A stretch of 64,000 nucleotides of DNA, taken from Leptolinea tardivitalis. Its GTDB lineage: Bacteria > Chloroflexota > Anaerolineae > Anaerolineales > Anaerolineaceae. Where the stretch lies: the NCBI RefSeq assembly GCF_001050275.1, contig NZ_BBYA01000008.1:558001-622000 (forward strand). Direction: 5' to 3'. Position numbers and translations under genes: made by a program. Positions 34,108-44,330 of the stretch are shown piece after piece. How positions within the stretch are numbered: position 1 is the first letter of the stretch; every line of letters starts with the position of its first letter. The notes beneath the pieces are model-generated. The model was not told the origin of the DNA. It worked only from the letters and a program-made list of their open reading frames with translations, and ran no database searches.

Positions 34108-34901
34108 CAATGAAAAAATCTGGTGGACTTTCGTATTTTGAATTTGAATCCTTTTCAAGATTTCCTGTTCATCAAGGGATTTTTTCCCGGAACGGGGGAG
34201 TGAGCCCGGAACCCTGGCGGTCATTGAATCTGGGTGGACTGAGTGGCGATACACGCGAAAATATTATCGAAAACCGAAGACGGATTTTTTCCTGTTTTAA
34301 CCTGCCAGTTGAATCCATCTTTGATGTCTGGCAGGTACATGGCAACAGGGCAATTTGTACAGAATCTCCCCGTCCGTTGGATCAGGAGCATGAAAAGGCA
34401 GATGCCATATTTACCAACAAACCGGGGATCACCCTCTTTATGCGTTTTGCCGATTGTGTACCGTTATTTTTTTATGACCCCCAAAAGCACTGCATCGGAG
34501 TTGCTCATGCAGGTCGAATCGGCACATTGAATCGTATTGCTGCGGATTGTGTTAAAACTATGCAGATGAATTTCGGTTCAAATCCAGAAGATATTTATGT
34601 TGGCATAGGTCCGTCTATTGGACCTGACCATTATGAAGTCAAAGAGGATGTTATTCAACATGCAGAAATTTGCTTCAACAATCTCGATAACATTTTAGAG
34701 ACTGATATCAACGGGAAAACGACCTTGAATCTTTGGGAAGCAAATCGACGTATTCTGATTGAAAGTGGTGTGAAGAATATTGAACTAGCCGGGATCTGTA
34801 CCGCCTGCCATACCAGGGATTGGTTTTCACACAGAGCTGAAAATGGAAATACCGGACGTTTTGGTGCCCTGCTGGCATTGAACGAGGAAAAAAATGTCTG
34901 A
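34104..34901 (+). CDS. pgeF: Laccase-domain protein (YlmD/PgeF type, polyphenol oxidase or purine nucleoside phosphorylase)
   Basis: The YfiH/YlmD family is described variously as copper oxidase, purine nucleoside phosphorylase and peptidoglycan editing factor. The 265-residue protein has the marks DVWQVHGNRA, FADCVPLFFYDP, GVAHAGRIGTLNRIA, GPSIGPDHYEV and CTACHTRDWFSHR with the typical His/Cys metal ligands. It starts with an ATGA overlap on the preceding gene and overlaps yggS by 8 bp. The conserved ylmD-ylmE-ylmG order is kept here. Confidence 0.92.
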   Translation: MTMKKSGGLSYFEFESFSRFPVHQGIFSRNGGVSPEPWRSLNLGGLSGDTRENIIENRRRIFSCFNLPVESIFDVWQVHGNRAICTESPRPLDQEHEKADAIFTNKPGITLFMRFADCVPLFFYDPQKHCIGVAHAGRIGTLNRIAADCVKTMQMNFGSNPEDIYVGIGPSIGPDHYEVKEDVIQHAEICFNNLDNILETDINGKTTLNLWEANRRILIESGVKNIELAGICTACHTRDWFSHRAENGNTGRFGALLALNEEKNV

Positions 34902-35637
34902 AATCCTTACATCTACCATAGCCGATCGTTATAAGAGAATCAGCGAGAGACTTCAAATTGCCATTACAGCTGCCGGAAGACCGATGGATTCTGTCAAAAT
35001 GCTTGTGGTTACCAAAGGGCAACCTGTAGAAAAAATCGTCGAAGCCTATAATGCCGGAGCACGTTTATTTGGAGAAAACTATCCTGAAGAAACTGCCAGA
35101 AAACTTAATACATTAACTGCTTATACGGATCTTCAAATTCATATGATAGGACATCTGCAAAGCCGAAAAGCCAGAGTGGTAGCAGAGTCCTTCTGTTATA
35201 TGCATTCTTTGGACAGGGTTTCCATTGCTCAAAAATTGAATCAAGAATTGGAATCCACAGGCCGAACTTTACCAGTACTATTGGAAATGAATGTATCAGG
35301 TGAAGAATCAAAACAGGGTTTCAATGCGTGGGATCCGCAACAATGGGGGAACTTACTAGATGAAATTGGGCAGATTGCTGCCTGTAAATCTCTTGAAATC
35401 CATGGATTGATGACCATGCCGCCCTTATCTGCCGAGGCAGAAGCGGTTCGTCCATATTTCCAAAAGTTGAGTAAACTACGTGAGTATTTGACCTTTCAAA
35501 TGCCTTCGATTGATTGGTCAGAGCTCTCGATGGGAACCAGTTCTGATTTTGAAACGGCAGTACAGGAAGGCGCTACATTCATTCGGGTAGGGACAGCTAT
35601 CATGGGCCCCCGAACATACAAAAAACTTTCTATTTGA
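34894..35637 (+). CDS. yggS: YggS/YlmE PLP-binding homeostasis protein
   Basis: The protein binds PLP without a known reaction and keeps B6 and amino acid levels in balance. Characteristic segments are MLVVTKGQPVEKI (lysine for PLP), FGENYPEE, HMIGHLQSRKAR, LLEMNVSGEESKQGF and ELSMGTSSDFETAVQEG with IRVGTAIMG. Length is 247 residues, slightly above the typical 225-235. It overlaps the upstream laccase-domain gene by 8 bp and precedes yggT by 6 bp. Confidence 0.95.
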   Translation: MSEILTSTIADRYKRISERLQIAITAAGRPMDSVKMLVVTKGQPVEKIVEAYNAGARLFGENYPEETARKLNTLTAYTDLQIHMIGHLQSRKARVVAESFCYMHSLDRVSIAQKLNQELESTGRTLPVLLEMNVSGEESKQGFNAWDPQQWGNLLDEIGQIAACKSLEIHGLMTMPPLSAEAEAVRPYFQKLSKLREYLTFQMPSIDWSELSMGTSSDFETAVQEGATFIRVGTAIMGPRTYKKLSI

Positions 35638-35643
35638 GGAAAA

Positions 35644-35904
35644 ATGGGAGATATCCTTTTTACATCACTATCACTCTTTTTTAGGGTAATTTCATTTATT
35701 GTGATCATCGATGTGCTGCTGTCATATTTTATGTCACCATACCACCCGGTACGGTCATTTTTAGACAAAATCGTAGAACCCTTACTCGATCCAATACGGC
35801 GTGTTGTTCCATCAATGGCCGGATTGGATTTTTCACCTGTGATATTGATTATCATCTTGCAGGTACTGGAATCAATAGCTGCATCACTGACTCGAGGAAT
35901 GTGA
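35644..35904 (+). CDS. YggT family membrane protein
   Basis: This 86-residue protein has two membrane helices (about 8-28 and 62-80) around the conserved loop with YFMSPYHPVRSFLDKIVEPLLDPIRRV. YggT/YlmG proteins are linked to membrane and division-site organisation. It ends the ylmD-yggS-yggT run; the wider division cluster is not in the window. No terminator is obvious in the 70 bp before the convergent zinc-ribbon gene. Confidence 0.92.
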   Translation: MGDILFTSLSLFFRVISFIVIIDVLLSYFMSPYHPVRSFLDKIVEPLLDPIRRVVPSMAGLDFSPVILIIILQVLESIAASLTRGM

Positions 35905-35974
35905 TCTATCGGGAATTTTTTGTGAAGATAATAATCAAACGAGAAGCAGGTAGATTTCTCTTATAGAAAAAGAT

Positions 35975-36676
35975 TTATCCGGCATATAAAATTCGGCCGC
36001 AGGATGTACAAATGACCAATCTCTGAGGAGATCTGGCAGCCTGCCAGTCTGCCGGGGTAAGAGTGGCTCCACAGGCGCTACAGGCCTGATCAGTTACGAG
36101 TGCAACGGCTAATCCACGTTTGGATTTTCGAAGAGAATCATATTTTTCCAATGAAATCGAATCCACGTTCTGAATAGCTGCCAGACGTTCAGTCTGCAAA
36201 TTTTCCTTCTTTTTTTCCAGGGAAGAATTTTCACCTTTTAATCCGGCAACACGGGTGGCAAAGACTGATTGCGCTTTCGTTAATTCCACCTCTATTTCGG
36301 CACGTTTCTTCTCTAAATCTTCCACCTGTATCATGGTTTTAAACTGCTCGTCATCGAGAGCAGATATTTGTTTCTTTAGGGAAGCAATATCATTTTGAAG
36401 GTCCTGGAGTTCGCGGGGTAAACGAACTTTCCCGCCATATAAGGCATGCTCGTCTTCCTGTAGTTTTAATTGAAGCTGGGAATTTTTCTCTTCCAGTTTA
36501 CGTAAGATTCCTGCGACCGAATTCAATTCGGTAGTTATTCCATCAAGTCGGTGCTGAACTTCCTCTACCAATGATTCATCTTGAATCAACCGGATAATTT
36601 CCTGCTGTCGTTGATTGATATGGTCAAGTTCAGTATCTATTTTCTGGAGTCTTGATAGTTGAAACGCTGGGTTCAT
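35975..36676 (-). CDS. Coiled-coil protein with C4 zinc ribbon (DUF164 type)
   Basis: The 233-residue protein is a long coiled coil (about 1-185) followed by a C4 zinc ribbon, CSACGATLTP and CTSCGRILYAG. This is the widespread CdsZ/DUF164 zinc-ribbon family, proposed to act with nucleic acid or ribosome-linked processes. It is convergent with yggT and divergent from the GT-C/YfhO block. A direct role for it in that block is not indicated. Confidence 0.88.
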   Translation of the reverse strand: MNPAFQLSRLQKIDTELDHINQRQQEIIRLIQDESLVEEVQHRLDGITTELNSVAGILRKLEEKNSQLQLKLQEDEHALYGGKVRLPRELQDLQNDIASLKKQISALDDEQFKTMIQVEDLEKKRAEIEVELTKAQSVFATRVAGLKGENSSLEKKKENLQTERLAAIQNVDSISLEKYDSLRKSKRGLAVALVTDQACSACGATLTPADWQAARSPQRLVICTSCGRILYAG

Positions 36677-36742
36677 CGTATTCTCTTGGAAATATGGTGG
36701 GAATGAGCAATCAAAGTGGAAGAGCGATAGAATTATATTACC

Positions 36743-38269
36743 ATGAAGAACAGATACCGCTCTTTTTTCATAGCCGCCCTTCTCGTGGTGTCTGCTTTAC
36801 CGGATATCATCGGTTGTATCCGTTCAGTCTCAGAACTTTCATATAGCGGACTGGTTTTCAACCCGATTGATGGGTATTCTTATCTGGCAAAAATGCAGAT
36901 TGGCAAATCGGGTGAATGGTTGTTCACTCTGCCATTTACGGCGAATCCTGGCGAGGGAAGGTTATTATTTCCATTCTATATCGCATCAGGGCATATTTTC
37001 GGCTGGTTGGGTATTCCCTTATCCGTGGGATTTGTCGTACTGAGATTGTTATGTTTTGGATTGCTTATCCTTTCTTTGATTCGATTGTCAGAGAAGGTGT
37101 TCAATGATAATTTTTCTCTCATTTTTCTTGTCCTCACGGCAGGCGGTGGGCTTGGATGGTTGTTATTGCCAACAGGCAATTTCGGTGCTGATTTCTGGGT
37201 GGCTGAAGCTTTTCCATTTCTATCCGGTTTAGCCAACCCTCATTTTCCGCTTGCATTATGTCTGATGGTCTTCACAATACTTCTTTTTTCTGATTCTAAT
37301 CAAGCCGCGAAGTATCCAGGCATAATGTTCTGTGGTTTTTTCCTATCAATACTATCCCCGTTTGGATTTTTCGTTAGTTGCGGTGTGTTGTCAATCAGCT
37401 GGTTATGGGAAAGAATAAATGGCCGCCAATCAGTCATTTGGCCTTTGTTAATCTTTCTGTTCTCAGGAATACCTTACGCAGCCTACCAATACTGGGCGGT
37501 AAATTCAACCCCTGAATTTGCTGCCTGGACCGCGCAGAACCAGACTCCTTCTCCAGCAGTCTGGGATGTCGCCCTGACGTTTTCTCCCTGGATTGTATTA
37601 ATTGTTTTAGGATGGCGGGGAATCTGGGCTCAAAACGAAAATCCAATCATCAGAAAATTAATTATCTGGATGGTTGTGGGATTGGTTCTGACGGTTATCC
37701 CTTTCAATTTACAGCGAAGATTCCTCATCGGTTTGTATATTCCTATTGCTTGCCTTGGATTTCTTGGATTGGACAGGGCAGCCAGTACTATCAAAATACA
37801 GGCAAGAAAACTGGCTGTAATTTGCACGGCTCTTTCATTAATTACGCCTTTTTTATTAGTTGTCATGACGTCCAGCGTCATAGCCTCACATAACCCACTT
37901 TATTATTTTCAACCTGGAGAAGTATCCGCCATCCAATGGTTATCAAAACAAGATGGGGGTAGAGATCTGGTACTGGCTGACGGACAAACAGGCAGTCTCA
38001 TTCCAGCTATCAGCCGGCTGCGGGTTTTATATGGACATCCTTTTGAAACGATCGATGCAGAAAATAAAAAAGACCAAGTAGAGGATTTCTTTTCGGGGAA
38101 AATGACTCGGGATGAAGAAGAAAAATACTTGAAGGAGAACTCTATCAAGTGGATTTTTTATGGTTCCAGGGAACAAAATCTTGGAAAACCCGATATCCTG
38201 AAGGACAAGAATCCTATAAAACAATTTGAAAACGTATCAATTTTCTCTGTAACGGAGTTAGTCCGATGA
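36743..38269 (+). CDS. GT-C-like multi-helix membrane protein A (copy 1)
   Basis: The 508-residue protein has about eleven hydrophobic segments and a soluble C-terminal domain of about 120 residues. The loop after helix 1 contains PIDGYSYLAKMQIG, like the acidic first loop in GT-C glycosyltransferases, and the end resembles the VSAIQWLSKQ...WIFYGSREQNLG pattern of such proteins. The paralogue at 40379 keeps DGxSYxAKM, LxxGGGLGWxxxP and DFFSGxxxxxE. It has no DxD motif that I can be sure of. The substrate is unknown; lipid-linked sugar transfer is inference. Confidence 0.7.
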   Translation: MKNRYRSFFIAALLVVSALPDIIGCIRSVSELSYSGLVFNPIDGYSYLAKMQIGKSGEWLFTLPFTANPGEGRLLFPFYIASGHIFGWLGIPLSVGFVVLRLLCFGLLILSLIRLSEKVFNDNFSLIFLVLTAGGGLGWLLLPTGNFGADFWVAEAFPFLSGLANPHFPLALCLMVFTILLFSDSNQAAKYPGIMFCGFFLSILSPFGFFVSCGVLSISWLWERINGRQSVIWPLLIFLFSGIPYAAYQYWAVNSTPEFAAWTAQNQTPSPAVWDVALTFSPWIVLIVLGWRGIWAQNENPIIRKLIIWMVVGLVLTVIPFNLQRRFLIGLYIPIACLGFLGLDRAASTIKIQARKLAVICTALSLITPFLLVVMTSSVIASHNPLYYFQPGEVSAIQWLSKQDGGRDLVLADGQTGSLIPAISRLRVLYGHPFETIDAENKKDQVEDFFSGKMTRDEEEKYLKENSIKWIFYGSREQNLGKPDILKDKNPIKQFENVSIFSVTELVR

Positions 38270-40386
38270 AAATTTGGCGATGGAAGTTTTTTGCACTTCT
38301 CCTGCCGGCTGTTCCAATTTTGCTCGCATGGAATCAATTTATTGTTCCATCAGGAACACATGTTTCCGATATTCTGATTTCCCATTACCCCAATTTATTG
38401 TTAATTCAAAGGTCTCTGGCATCAGGTGGTGGGTTTCCGTTATGGTCACCATTGATTCTTAGTGGTTATCCGCTTGACGCCAATCCACTATCAACACTAT
38501 GGTACCCTCCGGCATGGATAAGTCTATTATTCTCTCTTCCCCTGGGAATAAATCTCGTTATGGCGTTACATATCATTATAGGGGTAGCCGGGTACTGGCA
38601 ATTACTTCGGAGATTGAACCTTTCAACAGGTATCACTTTTTTGGGCAGTATCCTATTTGGTTTTTTACCAGCCGGTTATGCCCATATCATTGCCGGACAT
38701 TTCACATGGATCTGTGCGGCTGCCTGGTTCCCCTGGTTGGCGGCATTTTCAATTCAAAAAGCCAGATCAAAATGGGAAAGGATTTCCCTTCCGGCATTTT
38801 GTTTCGGGTTGATGATGTTGGCAGATTTGAGGTTTTCTGCCTATGCCGGCGCCTTCTGGATAATTCTATTGGCAGCAAGAATGTTTATCAATACACCAAA
38901 CCATTCGAGAAGAGACCGGCTAATTCCTATGATTCGTGCTGGTGGAATAGTAGTGCTTGCTGCAGGGATGAGCGCCATTGTGTGGTTGCCGTTATTGGAA
39001 TACACAGGTGCAAGTACACGTGTTCTGATGGGCAATGACGATATTTTCTATCTATCCTTACCTCCCGTTCAACTGACAGGACTGGTTGTACCAGGTCATC
39101 CAACTTCCATGGAGTGGATTTTTTACCCGGGATCAGTCTGCCTTTTACTCGGGATGATTGCATATTCTTTTATCAAAGAAAAGAGAGACCTATGGGTGTG
39201 GACAGGTTTATCTGTGCTTTTTCTCCTGTGGTCTTTTGGTGATGCGATCCCGGTTAATCGTTGGCTGGTTGGACTACCCGGACTGTCATTATTGCGTGTA
39301 CCTGCCCGCGGACTGTACTTCTTCAATTTTGCCCTACTTACTGGTGCCATGATTTCTCTTGATCATCTTATAGAGCATAATCCTGAAAAAGCTGTTTTCC
39401 TCAGGTTATCAACTCTTTTCTTTACTATTTTGGTGATCTTATTACAAGTGTTTATTATTGTTACCAATCCTGAGAAGAACGGCTTTTTAATCTGGCATAT
39501 GATTTTCTGGATAATCGCAGCCAGTTTAATCTTGTTATATTCTTACCGGAAGATAACAGCAAAGTTGTTTCTACTTGGAGTGTTTACAGTGGCGATTTCA
39601 GATGCTGCCTTTGTGTGCATCCGCCTCATGGACCGGCTGCCTGTCACAGAAGCTCTCTCGTTAGGCCAGGCAGAAGCCAGATATGTAATTTCAGAAGGAA
39701 AAAACACTGGGCGGATTTTCTCACCTTCCTATTCCATTCCTCAGCAAACTGCCGCATTTTGGGGATTGGAAATAGCCGATGGAATAGATCCTTTGCAACT
39801 TCGGACTTATTCAAACTTTATCCATGACTCCAATGTGATTGTTGACGATAATTATTCTGTTACTCTCCCGCCGTTTAAATCAGGTGATCCTTCGATAGAT
39901 AATATTGACATAAAACCTGATGCCAGAGCGTTGGGACTTCTCAATATACATTACCTTGTTTCATCATTTCCCATTAAACAGGATGGATGGTCATTATCCA
40001 AACAATTGGATCATGCCTATATTTATAAAAACCCGATGGCACGAGGTTGGGCATGGCTTGAGAATGGAGATGATGGAGAATCATATTTATCCATTGGAAA
40101 TGACCAGATTTCCAGGCAGAATAACAGAATCACCATACAAACTACAGGCCCGGGCAAACTGGTTGCCTCTGAGATTAATTATCCTGGATGGCAGGTGTGG
40201 GTAGATGGCAAATTAGCCCAGATTCAACCAGCTTATACGATATTACGTTCTGTATCATTAGAAGGTGGGCCACATAAGGTTGAATTTGTATATTATCCGG
40301 TTACCCTGATTATCGGAGCCATTGTAAGTCTTGTTTCCATTTTGATCATTTTTTTGCTTTCAAAAAAGACTATCGCCTATGTTTGA
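38266..40386 (+). CDS. YfhO-like membrane protein B (copy 1)
   Basis: The 706-residue protein has about 12 to 14 helices. The first loop GTHVSDILISHYPNLLLI and the C-terminal beta-sandwich segment INYPGWQVWVDGKLAQ (with the YPGWxxxVDGxxx motif) match YfhO/GtrC-type proteins. Bacillus YfhO adds a sugar to lipoteichoic acid, so a lipid-linked sugar transfer at the outer membrane face is the working idea. The start overlaps the preceding gene as ATGA and its end overlaps the next by 8 bp. Confidence 0.8.
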   Translation: MKIWRWKFFALLLPAVPILLAWNQFIVPSGTHVSDILISHYPNLLLIQRSLASGGGFPLWSPLILSGYPLDANPLSTLWYPPAWISLLFSLPLGINLVMALHIIIGVAGYWQLLRRLNLSTGITFLGSILFGFLPAGYAHIIAGHFTWICAAAWFPWLAAFSIQKARSKWERISLPAFCFGLMMLADLRFSAYAGAFWIILLAARMFINTPNHSRRDRLIPMIRAGGIVVLAAGMSAIVWLPLLEYTGASTRVLMGNDDIFYLSLPPVQLTGLVVPGHPTSMEWIFYPGSVCLLLGMIAYSFIKEKRDLWVWTGLSVLFLLWSFGDAIPVNRWLVGLPGLSLLRVPARGLYFFNFALLTGAMISLDHLIEHNPEKAVFLRLSTLFFTILVILLQVFIIVTNPEKNGFLIWHMIFWIIAASLILLYSYRKITAKLFLLGVFTVAISDAAFVCIRLMDRLPVTEALSLGQAEARYVISEGKNTGRIFSPSYSIPQQTAAFWGLEIADGIDPLQLRTYSNFIHDSNVIVDDNYSVTLPPFKSGDPSIDNIDIKPDARALGLLNIHYLVSSFPIKQDGWSLSKQLDHAYIYKNPMARGWAWLENGDDGESYLSIGNDQISRQNNRITIQTTGPGKLVASEINYPGWQVWVDGKLAQIQPAYTILRSVSLEGGPHKVEFVYYPVTLIIGAIVSLVSILIIFLLSKKTIAYV

Positions 40387-41977
40387 AAAAGAAAACCGTC
40401 GCTGGTTAATTTCTGCTTCGATCATTATCCTATTTTTTACTTCTGTCCCCTATCTCATGGGATATTTCAAACAGGGAACAGAATGGCACTTCACAGGATT
40501 CCTTTTCGGTGTAGAAGATGGCAACTCTTATATTGCTAAAATGCTGTCTGGTACGTATGGAAGCTGGTTATTTAAATCGCCATATACTGCCATACCTCAA
40601 AAGGGTGTCCTGGCGTTCTTACCGTATATTATTATGGGAAAATTAGCCTTTCCACCGGAGGTTCATGACCAGCTTGTAGCACTTTTTCAGATTTTCCGGT
40701 GGGTTGCGGGAGGATTACTGATTTTTTCTGTATATTTATTCGCCGGCCTCTTTAGTGCGAATGAAAACCAGAAACGTTGGGCTTCTCTGGTAATTCTTCT
40801 TGGCGGCGGTCTCGGCTGGATCGGTTGGATGATGCTGCCGGAAACAGGAGCCTGGAGACTTCCACTTGAAGTATATTCCCCTGAGGCATTCGGCTTCCTG
40901 TCAATTCTTGGATTACCACATCTCGCGGCAGCGCGCGCTTTTCTTTTATTCGGTTTATTCTTTTATATAAAGGAAGAACATAGGTCTTCAGTAGTAGGCG
41001 ATTCCGTCAAAGGAGGTTTATGTTGGTTGACGGCTGGTTTTTTCCAACCTCTGGCTATTGTTGTTGGTTATGGAATACTGGCATGGCATATTTTGTTGGT
41101 TTTTTTGATCAATAGGAATAATCGCTTAAAAGAATTCGAGAAATACTTAAAAAAAGCCATAATTCTTGGTTCTATTTCAGTACCGTGGGTGATCTACAAT
41201 TTCCTTTTCTTCCAATCAGATGATTACTTAAGAGCATGGTACACACAGAATGTGATCCAATCACCGCCAATTTGGGATTACCTGTGGTCATTTGGACTAT
41301 TTCTCGGAGCCTCAATCCCTGCTGTTATCTGGATAATTCGTAATAAAAGAGAACAACAATCAATTCTTCTTGCATGGGTACTCAGCGCCTGTTCTCTGGC
41401 ATATTTCCCCTATAATGTTCAACGACGGTTTATTGATGGCATCTGGATTGCATTGGTCTTGTTGGTGTTTCTCTCTTATGAACTAGTGCAAAAAAACGTA
41501 TGGAAGAACGTGATAAAAATTCTTGTCGGTTCGACAGGTGCGGCTACACTGTTGGTTTTAATGGTCATCCTGAAGGGTGTATGGACACTTCAAATGCCAG
41601 TCTACCGGCCGGCGGGTGAAGTACAGTTTTTCAACACCATCATTGACAGAATTAAACCGGGCAGCATCGTGTTATGCAGTTATGAAACAGCCAACACATT
41701 ACCTGCCTGGGATCCCGTTTTTGTACTTGCCGGTCATGGACCAGAAAGTGCGAACCTGTCCACAGTATTACCAGAAGTGAAAGATTTCTTTTCGGGTCAA
41801 AAGGACATTGAGTGGCAAAAGAATTTTATTAAACAATATTCCATCAACTTCATAATTTCTGGTCCACTCGAACAAAAACTTGGTGTTTGGGAACAGAAGT
41901 ACGCCCGCCATTACACGCAAGTAGTGGAAGTAAACGGGTATTCAGTTTATCGATCGGAACCTATAAATGGTGAGTAA
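40379..41977 (+). CDS. GT-C-like multi-helix membrane protein A' (copy 2)
   Basis: This 532-residue paralogue of the gene at 36743 has the same order of about eleven helices and a soluble tail. Shared marks are EDGNSYIAKMLSG, LGGGLGWIGW, NVQRRFIDGIW, and KDFFSGQKD. Sequence similarity between the copies is moderate, so the duplication is not recent. It is placed between the two YfhO-like genes, with an 8-bp overlap upstream. Function is inferred as for copy 1. Confidence 0.72.
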   Translation: MFEKENRRWLISASIIILFFTSVPYLMGYFKQGTEWHFTGFLFGVEDGNSYIAKMLSGTYGSWLFKSPYTAIPQKGVLAFLPYIIMGKLAFPPEVHDQLVALFQIFRWVAGGLLIFSVYLFAGLFSANENQKRWASLVILLGGGLGWIGWMMLPETGAWRLPLEVYSPEAFGFLSILGLPHLAAARAFLLFGLFFYIKEEHRSSVVGDSVKGGLCWLTAGFFQPLAIVVGYGILAWHILLVFLINRNNRLKEFEKYLKKAIILGSISVPWVIYNFLFFQSDDYLRAWYTQNVIQSPPIWDYLWSFGLFLGASIPAVIWIIRNKREQQSILLAWVLSACSLAYFPYNVQRRFIDGIWIALVLLVFLSYELVQKNVWKNVIKILVGSTGAATLLVLMVILKGVWTLQMPVYRPAGEVQFFNTIIDRIKPGSIVLCSYETANTLPAWDPVFVLAGHGPESANLSTVLPEVKDFFSGQKDIEWQKNFIKQYSINFIISGPLEQKLGVWEQKYARHYTQVVEVNGYSVYRSEPINGE

Positions 41978-41987
41978 GGGAAAAGAA

Positions 41988-44330
41988 ATGGACGAGAAGT
42001 CTTCCCGTTGGGTATACGCTCCGATTATTCTTGCTCCCATCCTGCTGTTCTTGCCGGTATTGATACCGGGTAAAGCTCTATTCTGGGGTATTACATCCAT
42101 ACAATTCATTCCCTGGCATTGGGAAGCACTCAGAGCCCTTCAGAATGGAGAATTGCCTCTCTGGAACATATGGAACGGTATGGGAGCCCCACTGGCTGCC
42201 AATTACCAGTCTGCCGTATTTTATCCGCCCACATGGTTGACGTTGCTGGCAGGTTGGTTGGGTGGTTTGCAGGCCATGGCATGGTCGCACGGATTGTTGA
42301 TTGTTTTGCATCTCATCTGGGCTGGCTGGGGGATGAAAAAACTCTCTGAGTTTTTGGGGTTACATCCGATTCCACAGGCAATCTGCGGGCTTTCATTCAG
42401 TTTATGCGGTTATTTCACCGCTCGAAGCAGCTTTCTGACAATGGTGCAGGCGGCAGCATGGCTTCCCTGGATCATTCTGGCTGCCAGCCGAATTGCAGCA
42501 CCGATTCGGAATGAAAAGAATATTGAAGAGAAAATTCAATTACAAACCGCAATACCTCTCGCCCTTGCTTTTACTGGACAGTGGTTGAGCGGACATGCCC
42601 AGATTTCATGGTATTCACTTCTATTTTGTATGGCATGGTTGATGACAGGTGCCCTTATCAATGGTGGGGTCAAAAAACTGCTGCAGATTATCCTGCCGGT
42701 TGGACTTGCAGGAGTATTGGCTTTTCTGATCAGTTCAATTCAATTGGTCCCAACTATAGAATACTTTCTTCAATCGCAGCGTTCAGGAATTATTGATTAT
42801 CAAACAGCCCTCTCGTATTCTTTCTGGCCATGGCGGGTTATTACCTGGATTTTTCCAGAGATTTTTGGAAATCCAGGACGCGGCGATTACTGGGGCTATG
42901 CCAGTTTTTGGGAGGATGCTGTCTATTTCGGCCTACTGCCGTTTGGATTGGCGTTGTATTATATTTTCAAAAAGAAAAACGATCCATCTGGAAGCCCGAT
43001 AAAACCACTTTTCTGGTTTTGTATCATATCCTCACTTATTATTTTTATCCTGGCTCTGGGATGGAATACACCTGTTTTTATCTGGCTGTTTAAAAATGTA
43101 CCAACATTTGGTTCCTTCAATGGTCCAACCAGGTGGATGATTCTGGTTGAGTTTTGCCTGATCCTGTTGGCAGGTTTAGGGGCAAATGAATGGATAAAGC
43201 ACTCGATAATTTCTTCAAAAATAATCAACTTGAGTCTGGCAGGAATGCTGGCTTTGCTTCTCAGTACAACAGCGGCTATTATCTATCTTCCTGAAATAAA
43301 ATTCTCCTTTAAATTCGCTATGATTTCTGCTGGCTTGATAGCCTGTAGTTATCTGGTTCTGATTAAATTGAAATCAACGATGGTTTCAAAATGGGGAATA
43401 CATCGATGGCAAAATGCATTTGTTTTATTACTGGCAATTGATCTTATTTGGGCAGGAAGTCAACTGAATCCGGTAGTTTCTTCAGAAATATATCTTCCCG
43501 AAGAAACTTCCAGAGAGCAAAAGATAAACGCAAGTGGGAGATATTTCATCTCAACTGTAGACGAAAGAGCTCAACGGTTTGATCGCTTTTTTAAATTCAA
43601 CGATATTCGACCAGATATAGATTGGAATAATCTGGTCAGAGATTACCTGCCAAATTCCAACATTTTCTCTTCACAAGAAATGGTAAACAACTTTGATCCG
43701 ATGCTGCCAGACCGTTACCTTGATTACTTAAATACACTTGAATCAGCGACACCGGAAAATCGTGAAAAATTGCTTTCTCTTGCCAATGTGACCCATGTGG
43801 CTGAAGTACCTTCGAAAGAATTGTCAAAAATCCGATGGCAAAAAATGGAGCCTTTTCCTTCCATACGTATGGTTTATTGTGCGGTATCTGTCAAAAATGC
43901 CGGAACAGCACTTGATTGGGTGAAATCCGCAGTAAGATCTGACCTACTAGACAAAATCGTGGTTGAAGATCATGATACTCAACAGCCTCATTGTGATAAC
44001 ACTATTCAACAATCCACAGTAACAATCGAACGGATAAAGAAATCAACCTGGCAGACAATCTCAATAAAAAACAATCCTGCGGAAGGATGGCTTTTTCTGG
44101 CCGATAGCTGGTATCCAGGGTGGAGAGCAACTGTAGATGGAAATCCTGTGAGTTTATTTTCCGCAGACTTCGCTTTTATGGCTCTTCAAGTTCCAGCCGG
44201 CGATCACATCGTACAAATTAATTACCAACCAATTTCCTTTTTAATAGGTACATTCTTTTCAATCATGGGTATTATTGGAGCTATTATTATGAAATTCGTT
44301 GTTAAGAAATCCGCTGGAGGATCTCAATGA
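41988..44330 (+). CDS. YfhO-like membrane protein B' (copy 2)
   Basis: The 780-residue protein has about 12 helices and a large outer C-terminal domain. ATG 41988 follows AAGGG; an earlier ATG at 41967 overlaps the neighbour more and is less favoured. The first loop includes FIPWHWEALRALQNGELPLWN and the end SWYPGWRATVDGNPVS, close to the YPGWxxxVDG of copy 1. This supports a duplicated pair. MoxR begins with an ATGA overlap at its end. Confidence 0.8.
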   Translation: MDEKSSRWVYAPIILAPILLFLPVLIPGKALFWGITSIQFIPWHWEALRALQNGELPLWNIWNGMGAPLAANYQSAVFYPPTWLTLLAGWLGGLQAMAWSHGLLIVLHLIWAGWGMKKLSEFLGLHPIPQAICGLSFSLCGYFTARSSFLTMVQAAAWLPWIILAASRIAAPIRNEKNIEEKIQLQTAIPLALAFTGQWLSGHAQISWYSLLFCMAWLMTGALINGGVKKLLQIILPVGLAGVLAFLISSIQLVPTIEYFLQSQRSGIIDYQTALSYSFWPWRVITWIFPEIFGNPGRGDYWGYASFWEDAVYFGLLPFGLALYYIFKKKNDPSGSPIKPLFWFCIISSLIIFILALGWNTPVFIWLFKNVPTFGSFNGPTRWMILVEFCLILLAGLGANEWIKHSIISSKIINLSLAGMLALLLSTTAAIIYLPEIKFSFKFAMISAGLIACSYLVLIKLKSTMVSKWGIHRWQNAFVLLLAIDLIWAGSQLNPVVSSEIYLPEETSREQKINASGRYFISTVDERAQRFDRFFKFNDIRPDIDWNNLVRDYLPNSNIFSSQEMVNNFDPMLPDRYLDYLNTLESATPENREKLLSLANVTHVAEVPSKELSKIRWQKMEPFPSIRMVYCAVSVKNAGTALDWVKSAVRSDLLDKIVVEDHDTQQPHCDNTIQQSTVTIERIKKSTWQTISIKNNPAEGWLFLADSWYPGWRATVDGNPVSLFSADFAFMALQVPAGDHIVQINYQPISFLIGTFFSIMGIIGAIIMKFVVKKSAGGSQ

